Assembly: GCA_963759955.1 (NCBI GenBank)
Contig: CAVXCA010000056.1
Span: 248,001 to 312,000 of the forward strand
Direction of reading: 5' to 3'
DNA: 64,000 nucleotides
Origin: Roseiarcus sp963759955
Lineage (GTDB): Bacteria > Pseudomonadota > Alphaproteobacteria > Rhizobiales > Beijerinckiaceae
Shown here in pieces: positions 52,812 through 62,139 of the stretch. Position 1 is the stretch's first letter. Every line of letters starts with the position of its first letter. The position numbers and the translations under genes are program-made. The notes beneath the pieces were generated by a model. The model saw nothing but the letters and a program-made list of their open reading frames with translations. It was not told where the DNA came from and searched no databases.

Positions 52812-53361
52812 AGCCTGGAAGGCGAACCAAGCGGACCTCAATCCCGACAAGCTGGTGTTCATCGACGAGACGGGCGCTTCCACCAAAATGGTCCGCCTGC
52901 GCGGACGATGCCGACGCGGCCAGCGGCTGTTGGCCAAGGCGCCCTTCGGACACTGGAAGACCACCACCTTCACCGCCGGCCTGCGGCGCGAAGGGCTGGT
53001 CGCGCCCTTTGTTCTGGACGGACCCATGAACGGCGAGGCCTTCCTGGTCTATGTCGAAAAAATACTCGTCCCCGCCCTGCGACCCGACGAGATCGTCGTG
53101 ATGGACAACCTGCCCGCCCACAAGGTCGCCGGCGTGCGCAAGCTGATCGCCGACGCCGGGGCCGAGATGCGCTTGCTGCCGGCCTACTCGCCCGATCTGA
53201 ACCCGATCGAAATGGCCTTTTCACAACTCAAGTCGCACCTGCGAAAGGCCGCCGAGCGAACCGTGCCGGCCCTCTGGGACCGCATCGGCCAATGCCTCGA
53301 CGAAATCACGCCGCAAGCCTGCGCCAACTATTTCGCCGAGGCCGGCTATGCGCCATCTTAA
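52729..53361 (+). CDS. IS630 transposase, catalytic frame (ORFB)
   Basis: The DDE catalytic domain. It has Asp in KLVFIDETGAS, Asp in IVVMDNLPAHK and Glu in LNPIEMAFSQLK. Family similarity begins at KKTLHASEQDRPDVAQAREA, directly after the A8 run, one frame on from ORFA. The protein is likely expressed as a fusion by slippage at A8; the listed first part (52729-52755) is only the open frame. Confidence 0.88.
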   Translation: MSSGTGSASKKTLHASEQDRPDVAQAREAWKANQADLNPDKLVFIDETGASTKMVRLRGRCRRGQRLLAKAPFGHWKTTTFTAGLRREGLVAPFVLDGPMNGEAFLVYVEKILVPALRPDEIVVMDNLPAHKVAGVRKLIADAGAEMRLLPAYSPDLNPIEMAFSQLKSHLRKAAERTVPALWDRIGQCLDEITPQACANYFAEAGYAPS

Positions 53362-53490
53362 GCGGGCAGTGCTCTAGCTCAATGACTTTTCGCGAAAACA
53401 GGACCGCCAGCGCACGCCGCTGACCTCGGTTGCTCCAGTTGGGAACGCACGCCCCTGACGCGCCGCAGGCTTCCGCCTCGCCGCCCGCGA

Positions 53491-54945
53491 TTAGCCATGC
53501 CAGGCCGCCACCGTCTTCAGCGCCGAGAAGCCGTAGAGCGCCTCGAAGCCCTTCTCGCGGCCGTGGCCAGACTTCCCGACGCCGCCGAACGGCAATTCGA
53601 CGCCGCCGCCCGCGCCGTAATTGTTGACGAACACTTGGCCGGCGCGCAGCGCCTTGGCAAGCCGCATCTGGCGACCGCCGTCCGCCGTCCACACGCCCGC
53701 CACCAACCCGTACGGCGTGCCGTTGGCGATGGCGACCGCCTCGGCCTCGTCCTCGAAGGGGATCGCCACCTGCACGGGTCCGAAGATTTCCTCCTGCGCC
53801 AAGCGGTGCGTCCCCGGCGCCTCGGCGAGCAAGGTCGGCGCGACGTAATGGCCGCCCCGCGGCGCGTCGGCGACGATCGCGCCGCGGCCGGCGAACTTGA
53901 GATCGGCGGCCATCGCGAGATAGCCCGAGACGATCTCCTTCTGTCGCGCCGAGATCAGCGGCCCGACGTCGAGGTCCGCCTCCGCCGGGCCGACGCGCAA
54001 CGCGTCGTAGCGCGCCGCCATGCGTTCGACGACTTCCGCGTAGCGCGAGCGCTCGACGAGGATGCGCGAGGCCGCCGAGCAGGTCTGGCCGGCGTTCTGC
54101 ACGCCCGCGTTGACGAGGAACGGCAGCGCGCGTTCGAGATCCGCGTCGGCGAACACGAGCTGCGGCGACTTGCCGCCGAGCTCCAGCGTCACCGGCACGA
54201 CGTTGCGCGCCGCCGCCGCCTGAACCACCGCGCCGACGCCGACCGAGCCGGTGAACGAGAGGTGGCGCACGCCGGGATGCGCGGTCAGCGCCGCGCCCGC
54301 CTCTTCGCCGAGACCCGGCACGACATTCAGCGCGCCGGCGGGAAAGCCTGCTTCCTGCGCGAGCGCGGCGAGCGCGAGCGTCGTCACGCAGGCCTCTTCC
54401 GCCGGCTTCAGCACACAGGCGTTGCCCATCGCCAGCGCGCCGCCGATCGAGCGGCCGGCGATCTGCATCGGATAGTTCCACGGCACGATGTGGCCGGTAA
54501 CGCCGTGCGGCTCGCGCAACGTGTAGACGGTGTAGCCGTCGAGATAGGGAATCGTCTCGCCCATCACCTTGTCGGCGGCGCCGCCGTAGAATTCCATGTA
54601 GCGCGCCATTGCGAGCGCGTCGGCGCGCGCCTGCTTGAGCGGCTTGCCGACGTCGATCGCCTCGATGCGGGCGAGATCGTCGGCGCGGGCGCGAATGAGC
54701 TCGCCGAGCTTGCTCAGCAGGCGGCCGCGCTCTGTCGCAGTGAGGCGTCCCCAGGGGCCGGCGAGCGCGCGCTCGGCCGCCGCGACCGCTGCGTCGATGT
54801 CCGCCGGTCCGCCGCGCGCGATCGCGCCGATCTCGACGCCGCGAGAGGGATCCTCGATCGGCAGCGAACTTCCGGTCGCCGGCGCGGCCCACCGGCCGCC
54901 GATGAAGCATTTGTCGACGTCGAACCAGACTGGCATGGATGACAT
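53491..54945 (-). CDS. NAD(P)-dependent aldehyde dehydrogenase
   Basis: A 484-residue ALDH of the betaine-aldehyde type. The general base Glu is in VTLELGGKSPQLVF, the catalytic Cys is in VQNAGQTCSAASRI, and the cofactor loop is FTGSVGVG. The ATG at 54945 (MSSMPVWFDVDKCFIGGRW) is chosen by alignment. It is transcribed away from the phosphonate genes and is separate from the dedicated PhnY dehydrogenase at 59306. The substrate is unknown; an aldehyde linked to aminophosphonate or choline-like degradation is possible. Confidence 0.9.
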   Translation of the reverse strand: MSSMPVWFDVDKCFIGGRWAAPATGSSLPIEDPSRGVEIGAIARGGPADIDAAVAAAERALAGPWGRLTATERGRLLSKLGELIRARADDLARIEAIDVGKPLKQARADALAMARYMEFYGGAADKVMGETIPYLDGYTVYTLREPHGVTGHIVPWNYPMQIAGRSIGGALAMGNACVLKPAEEACVTTLALAALAQEAGFPAGALNVVPGLGEEAGAALTAHPGVRHLSFTGSVGVGAVVQAAAARNVVPVTLELGGKSPQLVFADADLERALPFLVNAGVQNAGQTCSAASRILVERSRYAEVVERMAARYDALRVGPAEADLDVGPLISARQKEIVSGYLAMAADLKFAGRGAIVADAPRGGHYVAPTLLAEAPGTHRLAQEEIFGPVQVAIPFEDEAEAVAIANGTPYGLVAGVWTADGGRQMRLAKALRAGQVFVNNYGAGGGVELPFGGVGKSGHGREKGFEALYGFSALKTVAAWHG

Positions 54946-55146
54946 GAGGCGCTCCGCTGCGCCGGCGTAAGCGATCGACCGCGCCGGCCTTTGCCTTACC
55001 TTGTCGCCAACGAGGCGCGAATCTGTCAATTCGCGGATCACGACGCCCGCCCACGGGCGGCTCTATGCCGTCCGCGCAGAAGGAGTATTGTCTCTTTTCG
55101 CCATCGCGCGTCTGCGAAACCCACTTCGTCCGAGGAACGCCAAGTC

Positions 55147-55896
55147 ATGCGCCTGCAAGGAAAATCCGCTCTCGTCACCGGCGCCGCGTCCGGCTTCGGC
55201 GCCGAGATCGCCCGCGTCTTCGCTCGCGAGGGCGCCAAGGTCGTCATCATGGACCTCAACGGCGACGGGGCGAACAAAGTCGCCGACGAAGCGGGCGCGG
55301 CGGCGATCGCCGTCAAAGGCGACGTGACGCGCCGCGCGGACGTCGACGCCGCAGTCGCGGCGGCCGTTCGCCACGGCGGCCGGCTCGACATCGTCGTCAA
55401 CAACGCCGGCTGGACGCACCGCAACAAGCCGCTGCTCGAAGTCACCGAGGACGAATTCGACCGCGTCTATGCGATCAACGTCAAATCGATCTTCCACATG
55501 ACCTCGGCGGTCGTGCCGCGGATGATCGAACAGGGCGGCGGCGTGGTGATCAACATCGGCTCGACCGCCGGCATTCGTCCCCGCCCCGGCCTCACCTGGT
55601 ACAATTCCACCAAGGGCGCGGTGAACCTGCTGACGCGCTCGCTCGCGGTCGAACTCGCTCCGCAAAAGATTCGCATCAATTGCGTCGCCCCGGTGATGGG
55701 GGCGACCGGGCTGCTCGAGTCGTTCATGGGCGTGCCCGACACGCCGGAGAATCGCGCGCGCTTCATCGCGACAATTCCGCTCGGCCGTCTTTCCGATCCC
55801 AAGGATATCGCCGGCGCTTGCCTTTATCTCGCCTCGGACGAAGCCGAGTTCGTCACCGGCGTCGTGCTCGAAGTCGACGGCGGCCGCACGATCTGA
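55147..55896 (+). CDS. Short-chain dehydrogenase/reductase
   Basis: A 249-residue classical SDR. The cofactor motif is VTGAASGFGAEIARVF; then NNAGWTHRNKP, the active-site Ser in NIGSTAGIRPR and YNSTKGAVNLL (Y-x3-K). The Asp in VVIMDLNGDGA suggests NAD preference. The ATG at 55147 is set by alignment. It lies between the aldehyde dehydrogenase and the LysR gene and may oxidise or reduce an intermediate; the substrate is unknown. Confidence 0.9.
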   Translation: MRLQGKSALVTGAASGFGAEIARVFAREGAKVVIMDLNGDGANKVADEAGAAAIAVKGDVTRRADVDAAVAAAVRHGGRLDIVVNNAGWTHRNKPLLEVTEDEFDRVYAINVKSIFHMTSAVVPRMIEQGGGVVINIGSTAGIRPRPGLTWYNSTKGAVNLLTRSLAVELAPQKIRINCVAPVMGATGLLESFMGVPDTPENRARFIATIPLGRLSDPKDIAGACLYLASDEAEFVTGVVLEVDGGRTI

Positions 55897-55905
55897 CGCG
55901 TATCG

Positions 55906-56778
55906 CTAGGTCTGGCGCGAACCTTCGGGAAGAAGGTCGAGAAAGCTGCGCACCAACGGCATGCGCCGACGCTCTTCGAGACAGACGACGTATTCGGCGA
56001 CGGCGAAATCCGCGCCGACGAGCGCAAGCTTGGCGAAGCCCGCGTCGGACGCGATCTCGCTGTCGAACACGACGCCGACGCCGAAGCCCGCCGCGACAGC
56101 CTCGCGCACCGCTTCGCGCGTCTGAACCTCGAACAGCGCGCCGGGGCGCACTTCGTTTTCGGCGAGGCGCCCTTCGAAGACTTCGCGGGTGATCGAGCCG
56201 CGCTCGCGGATGACGACGTCCTGGCCCGCGAATTCGCGCAACGCGACCTCGCGACGGCGCGCCCAGGGATGGCCGTCCGGCGCGAAGGCCACTAGGCGAT
56301 CCGCGCGCAGGCGCACGCTGTGGATCTTCGGGTCCGAAGTGCGCTTGGCGGCGACCGCGACGTCGACCGAACAGTCGAGAAGCCGCTGCAGCACTTCGGA
56401 CGAATTGCCGATCTCGAGCGAAAAGGTGAGGCCGGCGTGGCGCCGCTTCAGGCGCGCGAGCAGCGGCATGACGTGCGCGGCGTTGTCGGCGGCGACGCGC
56501 AAATGGCCGCGGGTAAGCACGCGGGAGCCCGAAAGCAGCGCCGCCGCCTCGTCCTCGGCCGCGAATAGGCGCGTCGTCACCGCGAGCAGACTTTGCCCGA
56601 GCGGCGTCAACGCGATCGTGCGGCCGCGCCGATCGAACACTTGGGCGCCGTTGGCGAGTTCGAGCGCGCGAACCTGGGCCGAAAGAGTCGGCTGGCTCAG
56701 TCGCAGCGCACGGGCGGCCTTGGTGAAACTGCCGGCCTGCGCAACGGCGTGAAAGGCGCGAAGTCCGGTGACGGTCAT
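55906..56778 (-). CDS. LysR-family regulator of the phosphonate genes
   Basis: A 290-residue regulator. The HTH is near the N-terminus (MTVTGLRAFHAVAQAGSFTK, then AARALRLSQPTLSAQVRALE), followed by a periplasmic-binding-like effector domain. It diverges from phnW with 114 bp between, where a dyad is found. The setting suggests control of phnW and the downstream genes by aminophosphonate or an intermediate. That role is inferred from position. Confidence 0.92.
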   Translation of the reverse strand: MTVTGLRAFHAVAQAGSFTKAARALRLSQPTLSAQVRALELANGAQVFDRRGRTIALTPLGQSLLAVTTRLFAAEDEAAALLSGSRVLTRGHLRVAADNAAHVMPLLARLKRRHAGLTFSLEIGNSSEVLQRLLDCSVDVAVAAKRTSDPKIHSVRLRADRLVAFAPDGHPWARRREVALREFAGQDVVIRERGSITREVFEGRLAENEVRPGALFEVQTREAVREAVAAGFGVGVVFDSEIASDAGFAKLALVGADFAVAEYVVCLEERRRMPLVRSFLDLLPEGSRQT

Positions 56779-56800
56779 GGCGGGTCGCAGTCCTATAGAG

Positions 56801-56847
56801 CGTTTCTATGGATGTTATAATAACATCGTATTGGACGAATAGAAGCG
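56801..56847. promoter_or_regulatory. Nested dyads in the LysR-phnW intergenic region
   Basis: A perfect 8-1-8 palindrome GATGTTATAATAACATC (56811-56827) contains TATAAT (56816-56821). It is flanked by an outer inverted pair, CGTTTCTAT (56801-56809) and ATAGAAGCG (56839-56847), matching at 8 of 9 positions. The layout suits a LysR-type activation region overlapping both divergent promoters. The binding protein is presumably the adjacent LysR. Confidence 0.65.
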
Positions 56848-56892
56848 GCGAACATAGAGAATGCGAACCCATAGCGAACCGAAAGACGTCCG

Positions 56893-58038
56893 ATGCCTTC
56901 CGTTCCCGCCCGCTCCGAGACCGGCGATCCCTTGCTGCTGACCCCCGGTCCGTTGACGACTTCCAAGACGGTCAAGCAGGCGATGGTCCATGATTGGGGC
57001 TCGCGCGACGCGGCGTTCATCGCCCTCAACCGCACGGTGCTGGAGCGCCTGCCGGAGATCGTCCATGGCGAAGGGCGCTATGTCGCCGTGCCCATGCAGG
57101 GCTCGGGCACTTTTGCGGTCGAGGCGATGCTGACCACCTTCGTGCCGAAGAGCGGCAAGGCGCTCCTGCTGATCAACGGTGCCTATGGCCAGCGCGCCAA
57201 GCGAATTCTCGAGATCGCCGGACGCGAAGTCGAGACCTACGAGACGCCGGAGGACACGCCGCCCGACCTCGGCGCCGTCGAACGAATCCTCGAAAACTCG
57301 CCTGACGTTACGCATGTCTTCGCTGTCCACTGCGAGACCACCAGCGGCATCCTCAATCCGATCGAGGCGATCGCGGCGCTCGCCGCCCGCCATGGCAAGC
57401 GGCTGCTGATCGACGCGATGAGCGCGTTCGGGGCTCTGCCGCTCGACTCCCGCGCCGTGGCGTTCGACGCCGTCGCGGCGTCCGCCAACAAGTGTCTCGA
57501 AGGCGTGCCCGGGCTCGCCTTCGTCGTCTGCCGAGGCGAGGCCCTGGCCGAAACCAAAGGCAATGCGACGACCCTGACGCTCGACCTATTCGATCAGCGA
57601 CAAAATCTCGACAAGACCGGCCAGTATCGCTTCACGCCGCCGATTCACGTCATCGTCGCGTTCCACCAGGCGCTGGAAGAATTCTGGGCCGAGGGCGGCG
57701 TCGCGGGCCGTGGCGGACGCTACGCGGAAAACGGCCACATCCTGATCGAGGGCATGCGCGCGCTCGGCTTCAAGACGCTGCTCCCCGACGCGTTGCAGGT
57801 GCCGATCATCGCCACCTTCCACATGCCGATCGATCCCAATTTCGTCTTCCAGCGCTTCTACGACGCGCTGAAAGAACGCGGCTACGTCATCTATCCCGGC
57901 AAGCTCACCGTCGCCGATTCCTTCCGCATCGGCTGCATCGGCCGCCTCTATCCCGAGGACATGCGCGGCGCGCTCGCCGCCGTGCGCGAAGTCCTCGACG
58001 AAATGGGCGTCGCGCTCGCCGTGGCGCTCACCGCTTGA
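56893..58038 (+). CDS. phnW: 2-aminoethylphosphonate:pyruvate transaminase
   Basis: A 381-residue PLP enzyme converting 2-aminoethylphosphonate and pyruvate to phosphonoacetaldehyde and alanine. It starts MPSVPARSETGDPLLLTPGP, with TTSKTVKQAMVHDWGSRD, the PLP-Asp region LLIDAMSAFGALPLD and the Schiff-base Lys in AASANKCLEGVPGLAF. It is the first gene of the set phnW-phnA-phnY, and the intergenic dyad lies upstream. Confidence 0.95.
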   Translation: MPSVPARSETGDPLLLTPGPLTTSKTVKQAMVHDWGSRDAAFIALNRTVLERLPEIVHGEGRYVAVPMQGSGTFAVEAMLTTFVPKSGKALLLINGAYGQRAKRILEIAGREVETYETPEDTPPDLGAVERILENSPDVTHVFAVHCETTSGILNPIEAIAALAARHGKRLLIDAMSAFGALPLDSRAVAFDAVAASANKCLEGVPGLAFVVCRGEALAETKGNATTLTLDLFDQRQNLDKTGQYRFTPPIHVIVAFHQALEEFWAEGGVAGRGGRYAENGHILIEGMRALGFKTLLPDALQVPIIATFHMPIDPNFVFQRFYDALKERGYVIYPGKLTVADSFRIGCIGRLYPEDMRGALAAVREVLDEMGVALAVALTA

Positions 58039-58048
58039 GGAGAAGGCG

Positions 58049-59302
58049 ATGAACACGCAGGGCAGAAGCGGCGCGCGCGTCGCCGTCAACGGACGAGACT
58101 ACCGCTGGCCGGCGTCGCCGACCGTCGTCATTTGCCTCGACGGATCGGAGCCCGGCTATATCGAGCGAGCGATCGAGCGCGGGCTCGCCCCCAACCTCGA
58201 TCGCCTGATGTGGACCGGCGCCAACCTTATCGCGTCTTCGGTCATCCCCAGCTTCACCAATCCCAACAACATCTCGATCGTCACCGGCGCGCCACCGCAG
58301 GTTCACGGCATCGCCGGCAATTACTTTCTCGATTCCGAAACCGGCGAGGAAGTCATGATGAACGAAGCGCGCTTCATGCGCGCCGACACGATACTGAAGG
58401 CCTTTTGCGACGCCGGCGCCAAGGTCGCCGCAGTGACCGCCAAAGATAAGCTGCGCGCGCTGCTCGCCAAGGGGCTCGACTTCGCCTCGGGGCGGGCGAT
58501 CGCGTTCTCGGCCGAGAAGGCCGGCCAGGCGACGCTCGCCGACAACGGCCTCGCGAACGCGCTCGAATTCGTCGGCATGCCGCTGCCCGGCGTCTACTCG
58601 GCGGCGCTGTCGGAATTCGTTTTCGCCGCCGGCGTCAGGATCGTGAAAGCGTTCCGGCCCGACGTGATGTACCTTTCGACCACCGATTACGTGCAACACA
58701 AGGCCGCGCCCGGCTCCGAGGTCGCCAACGCGTTCTACGCTATGGTCGACCGCTACGTCGGCGCGCTCGACGAGGCCGGCTGCGTCGTCGCGCTGACCGC
58801 CGATCACGGCATGAACGACAAGCATCTGGCGAGCGGCGAGCCGGACGTGATCTATCTGCAGGACGTGCTCGATCGCCTGCTCGGCGCAGGCGCGGCGCGC
58901 GTCATCCTGCCGATCACCGACCCCTACGTCGCCCATCACGGCGCGCTCGGCTCTTTCGCCACCGTCTACCTGCCCAAAGACGCCGATCGCCGACGCGTCA
59001 TCGAAGCGCTGAAGAGCCTGCCGGGCGTCGACGATGCGATGGACAACCCCGAGGCGTGCGCCCGCTTCGAGCTGCCCGCCGACCGGATCGGCGACATCGT
59101 CGCCGTCTCGGGACGCAACAAGGTTTTGGGCGCGACCCGCGCCAAGCACGATCTTTCCGGTCTCACCGAACCGCTGCGGTCGCACGGCGGCCTCTTTGAG
59201 CAGAAGGTGCCGTTGATCGTCAATCGACGCGTCGCCGCGCCAGCCGGAACGGCGCTGCGCAACTTCGATGTCTTCCACGTCGCCCTCAATCTGGCAGGCT
59301 AG
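58049..59302 (+). CDS. phnA: Phosphonoacetate hydrolase
   Basis: A 417-residue alkaline-phosphatase-superfamily enzyme cleaving phosphonoacetate to acetate and phosphate. Two-metal ligands are seen at D31 (VICLDGSEPGY), the nucleophile T69 (PSFTNPNN), YLSTTDYVQHK, TADHGMND and, later, RSHGGLFEQKVPL. The length fits the family. It follows phnW by 10 bp and precedes phnY by 3 bp. Confidence 0.95.
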   Translation: MNTQGRSGARVAVNGRDYRWPASPTVVICLDGSEPGYIERAIERGLAPNLDRLMWTGANLIASSVIPSFTNPNNISIVTGAPPQVHGIAGNYFLDSETGEEVMMNEARFMRADTILKAFCDAGAKVAAVTAKDKLRALLAKGLDFASGRAIAFSAEKAGQATLADNGLANALEFVGMPLPGVYSAALSEFVFAAGVRIVKAFRPDVMYLSTTDYVQHKAAPGSEVANAFYAMVDRYVGALDEAGCVVALTADHGMNDKHLASGEPDVIYLQDVLDRLLGAGAARVILPITDPYVAHHGALGSFATVYLPKDADRRRVIEALKSLPGVDDAMDNPEACARFELPADRIGDIVAVSGRNKVLGATRAKHDLSGLTEPLRSHGGLFEQKVPLIVNRRVAAPAGTALRNFDVFHVALNLAG

Positions 59303-59305
59303 ACA

Positions 59306-60757
59306 ATGAACGCACCTACGAAACCCGCCTTCCGCCGCGAGGCGATGCGCATCGCCGGCAAGCTCGTGGAAACCGGCGAGACCATCGAAGTGCGCAATCC
59401 CTATAGTGGCGACGTCGTCGGCACGGTTCCGGCGGCGCGCCCCGGGCACGTGCGCGACGCCTTCGCCAAGGCCAAGGCGTTCAAGGCCAAGCTGACGCGC
59501 TACGAGCGCCAGCGCATTCTCCAGCGCGCGGCGGAGCTGCTGCGCGACCGCAAGCAAGATTTCGCGCGCCTCATCACCGCCGAATCCGGCTTGTGCTGGA
59601 AGGATTCGCTCTATGAAGCGAGCCGCGCCTACGACGTCTGGTCGTTCGCCGCGCAGCTCGTCATCAAGGACGACGGCGAAATCTATTCCTGCGACATCAG
59701 CCCGAACGGCAAGAGCCGCAAGATCTACACCATGCGTACGCCGCTGCTCGGCGTCATTTCGGCGATCACCCCGTTCAACCATCCCCTCAACATGGTCAGC
59801 CACAAGCTCGCGCCGGCGATCGCCACCAATAACCGCACGGTGCTGAAGCCGACCGAACTGACGCCGCTGACCGCGCTCGCGCTCGCCGACGTGCTCTACG
59901 AAGCGGGGCTGCCGCCGGAAATGCTCTCGGTCGTCACCGGCAATCCCACGACGATGGGCGACGCGATGATCGCCGACCCCGACGCCGACCTCGTCACCTT
60001 CACCGGCTCGGTCCGGGTCGGCAAATACATCGCGGAGAAAGCCGGCTACCGGCGGCTGGTGTTGGAGCTCGGCGGCAACGATCCGCTCATCGTCATGGAG
60101 GACGCCGATCTCGACCGCGCCGCCGATCTCGCCGTGCAAGGCGCGACCAAGAATTCCGGCCAGCGCTGCACCGCGGTCAAGCGCATCCTGGTCGTCGAAA
60201 GCGTCGCCGACCGCTTCGTCGAAAAGGCGCTCGCGCGCGCGAGGGCGCTCAAATGCGGCGATCCGATGGATCCCGAAACCGACGTCGGCACGGTGATCAA
60301 CGAGCGCTCGGCGACGCTGTTCGAGGCGCGCGTGAGCGACGCGGTCGCCAAGGGCGCGAACCTGCTGCACGGCGGCGAACGCCGCGGCGCGCTGTTTCCG
60401 CCCTGCGTCGTCGACCGCGTGCCTTACGATTGCGAACTGGTGCGCGAGGAGACCTTCGGCCCGGTGATTCCGATCATCCGCTGCCCCGACGAAATCGCGC
60501 GCGTGATCGCGATCTCCAATTCGACCGCGTTCGGCTTGTCGTCCGGCGTCTGCACCGATCGGTTGGACTACATCACGCGCTTCGTCAACGAACTCGAAGT
60601 CGGCACGGTCAACGTCTGGGAGGCGCCGGGCTATCGCATCGAAATGTCGCCCTTCGGCGGGATCAAGGATTCCGGCCTCGGCTACAAGGAGGGCGTGGTC
60701 GAAGCGATGAAGAGCTTCACCAACGTGCGCACCTATTCGTTGCCGTGGTCGGCCTGA
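59306..60757 (+). CDS. phnY: Phosphonoacetaldehyde dehydrogenase
   Basis: A 483-residue ALDH-superfamily enzyme oxidising phosphonoacetaldehyde to phosphonoacetate. The Glu is in LVLELGGNDPLIVM and the catalytic Cys is in ATKNSGQRCTAVKRIL. The end reads FGGIKDSGLGYKEGVVEAMK. Position between phnA and the PbfA-like gene defines the PhnWAY route. Confidence 0.94.
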   Translation: MNAPTKPAFRREAMRIAGKLVETGETIEVRNPYSGDVVGTVPAARPGHVRDAFAKAKAFKAKLTRYERQRILQRAAELLRDRKQDFARLITAESGLCWKDSLYEASRAYDVWSFAAQLVIKDDGEIYSCDISPNGKSRKIYTMRTPLLGVISAITPFNHPLNMVSHKLAPAIATNNRTVLKPTELTPLTALALADVLYEAGLPPEMLSVVTGNPTTMGDAMIADPDADLVTFTGSVRVGKYIAEKAGYRRLVLELGGNDPLIVMEDADLDRAADLAVQGATKNSGQRCTAVKRILVVESVADRFVEKALARARALKCGDPMDPETDVGTVINERSATLFEARVSDAVAKGANLLHGGERRGALFPPCVVDRVPYDCELVREETFGPVIPIIRCPDEIARVIAISNSTAFGLSSGVCTDRLDYITRFVNELEVGTVNVWEAPGYRIEMSPFGGIKDSGLGYKEGVVEAMKSFTNVRTYSLPWSA

Positions 60758-60785
60758 CGCGCAGAGCGGGACAAGGGAGCGGGCG

Positions 60786-62126
60786 ATGAAGGGCGACGAT
60801 CTGCCGCCGAGCGAGGGCGACGTCAACCGCTCGTCCGCCCGCGCCGAATGGCGGGCGTCTTTGAGCGAGGCGGCGCGCGCGGCGCTCGACGAGGACGAAC
60901 GCTATTTCCTGCGTCAATCGCTGTCGACGCCCTGCCTGACCGAGATCGTGCGCGCCGAGGGCGCGGTTCTGACCGACATCGACGGGCGGCGCATTTTCGA
61001 CTTCCACGGCAACAGCGTCCATCAGCTCGGCCATGGCCATCCCAAGGTCGTCGCCGCGATCAAGGCGGCTGTCGACGGGCTGCCGTTCTGTCCGCGCCGC
61101 TACGCCAACGCCAACGCGACCGCGCTCGCGCGCCGCCTCGTCCAGACCGCGCCCGAAGGCCTCGAAAAGGTCCTGTTGGCGCCCAGCGGCGCCGCGGCGG
61201 TCAGCATGGCGCTGAAGCTCGCTCGCTACGCCACCGGCCGCCACAAGACGCTGTCGCTGTGGGACTCGTTCCACGGCGCCAACCTGGATACGATCGGCGT
61301 CGGCGGCGAAGCCTTGTTCCGCCGTGGCCTCGGGCCGATGACGCCGGGCGCCGAACATCTGCCGCCGCTCAATCTCGCGCGCCGCTTCTTCGGCGACGAT
61401 GCTCCGTTCGAGCGCTTCGCCGACTACATCGATTACGCGCTCGAAGTGCAGGGCGACGTCGGCGCGCTGATCGCCGAGCCGATGCGCTGGACCACCGTCG
61501 ATGCGCCGCCGCCCGAGTTCTGGCCGCGCGTCCGCGACTCCTGCAGGCGCCACGGCGCGCTGCTGATCTTCGACGAAATCCCGAGTTGTCTCGCACGCAC
61601 CGGCGCCCTCTACGCTTGCCAACGCGCAGGCGCAACGCCCGACATCCTGGTGATCGGCAAGGGGCTCGGCGGCGGCGTTATGCCGCTCGCGGCGATCCTC
61701 GCCGCCGCGCCGCTCGATTGCGCGCCTGAGGCCGCGCTCGGCCATTACACCCACGAGAAAAGCCCCGTCGCCTGCGCCGCCGCGCTGGCGACGCTTGACG
61801 TCATCGATGAGGAGCGGCTGATCGATCGCGCAAGCGACCTCGGCTGCCGTGGCCTCGAACGACTGGAAGCGATGAAGAGACGCTGCCCGGCGATCCGCGA
61901 AGTGCGCGGCCTCGGCTGCTATTTCGGCGTCGAAATCGGCGGGCGAGACGCGCCCGCGCTCGCCGACCGGCTGATGTATCGCTGTCTCGCCAAGGGGCTC
62001 AGTTTCAAGCTCGGCGGCGGGGTCGTGATCACGCTCTGCCCGCCGCTGACGATCCCCCTCGAGGAGTTCGACGCGGCCTTGGCGATCCTCGACGAGGCGC
62101 TTGCGGAAGACGCTGTTCGACAGTGA
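60786..62126 (+). CDS. pbfA: Class III PLP enzyme, PbfA-like (hydroxy-aminoethylphosphonate lyase type)
   Basis: A 446-residue fold-type I PLP enzyme. Markers are DIDGRRIFDFHGNSVHQLGHGHP, LLIFDEIPSCLARTG and the Schiff-base Lys in VIGKGLGGGVMPLAA. It looks like an aminotransferase, but in aminophosphonate clusters proteins of this type (PbfA) act as (R)-1-hydroxy-2-aminoethylphosphonate ammonia-lyases that yield phosphonoacetaldehyde, feeding PhnY. The assignment to PbfA rests on context and family resemblance; a transaminase role is the alternative. Confidence 0.8.
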   Translation: MKGDDLPPSEGDVNRSSARAEWRASLSEAARAALDEDERYFLRQSLSTPCLTEIVRAEGAVLTDIDGRRIFDFHGNSVHQLGHGHPKVVAAIKAAVDGLPFCPRRYANANATALARRLVQTAPEGLEKVLLAPSGAAAVSMALKLARYATGRHKTLSLWDSFHGANLDTIGVGGEALFRRGLGPMTPGAEHLPPLNLARRFFGDDAPFERFADYIDYALEVQGDVGALIAEPMRWTTVDAPPPEFWPRVRDSCRRHGALLIFDEIPSCLARTGALYACQRAGATPDILVIGKGLGGGVMPLAAILAAAPLDCAPEAALGHYTHEKSPVACAAALATLDVIDEERLIDRASDLGCRGLERLEAMKRRCPAIREVRGLGCYFGVEIGGRDAPALADRLMYRCLAKGLSFKLGGGVVITLCPPLTIPLEEFDAALAILDEALAEDAVRQ

Positions 62127-62139
62127 AATTCAGATCGTC

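Larger units (their letters stand above)
52314..53374 (+). mobile_element. IS630-family insertion sequence
   Basis: A 1061-bp element with terminal inverted repeats GAGCATTGCCC (52314-52324) and GGGCAGTGCTC (53364-53374), which match at 10 of 11 positions. The TA dinucleotides at 52312-52313 and 53375-53376 are the target duplication expected of IS630/Tc1-mariner transposons. It carries a transposase in two overlapping frames. It lies 4 bp downstream of the tRNA-Thr CCA end. Confidence 0.92.

Noticed and set aside
52234..53376. tRNA-Thr as an integration site for a genomic island
   Set aside because: The adjacent element is an IS630 with TA duplication, and no integrase or repeated tRNA 3' end was found downstream.
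58028..60826. A 932-codon open frame on the minus strand opposite phnA and phnY
   Set aside because: It is antisense to two clearly recognised enzymes, its residues are low-complexity (Ala, Arg, Asp, Gly rich), and such mirror frames are expected from GC-rich third codon positions.
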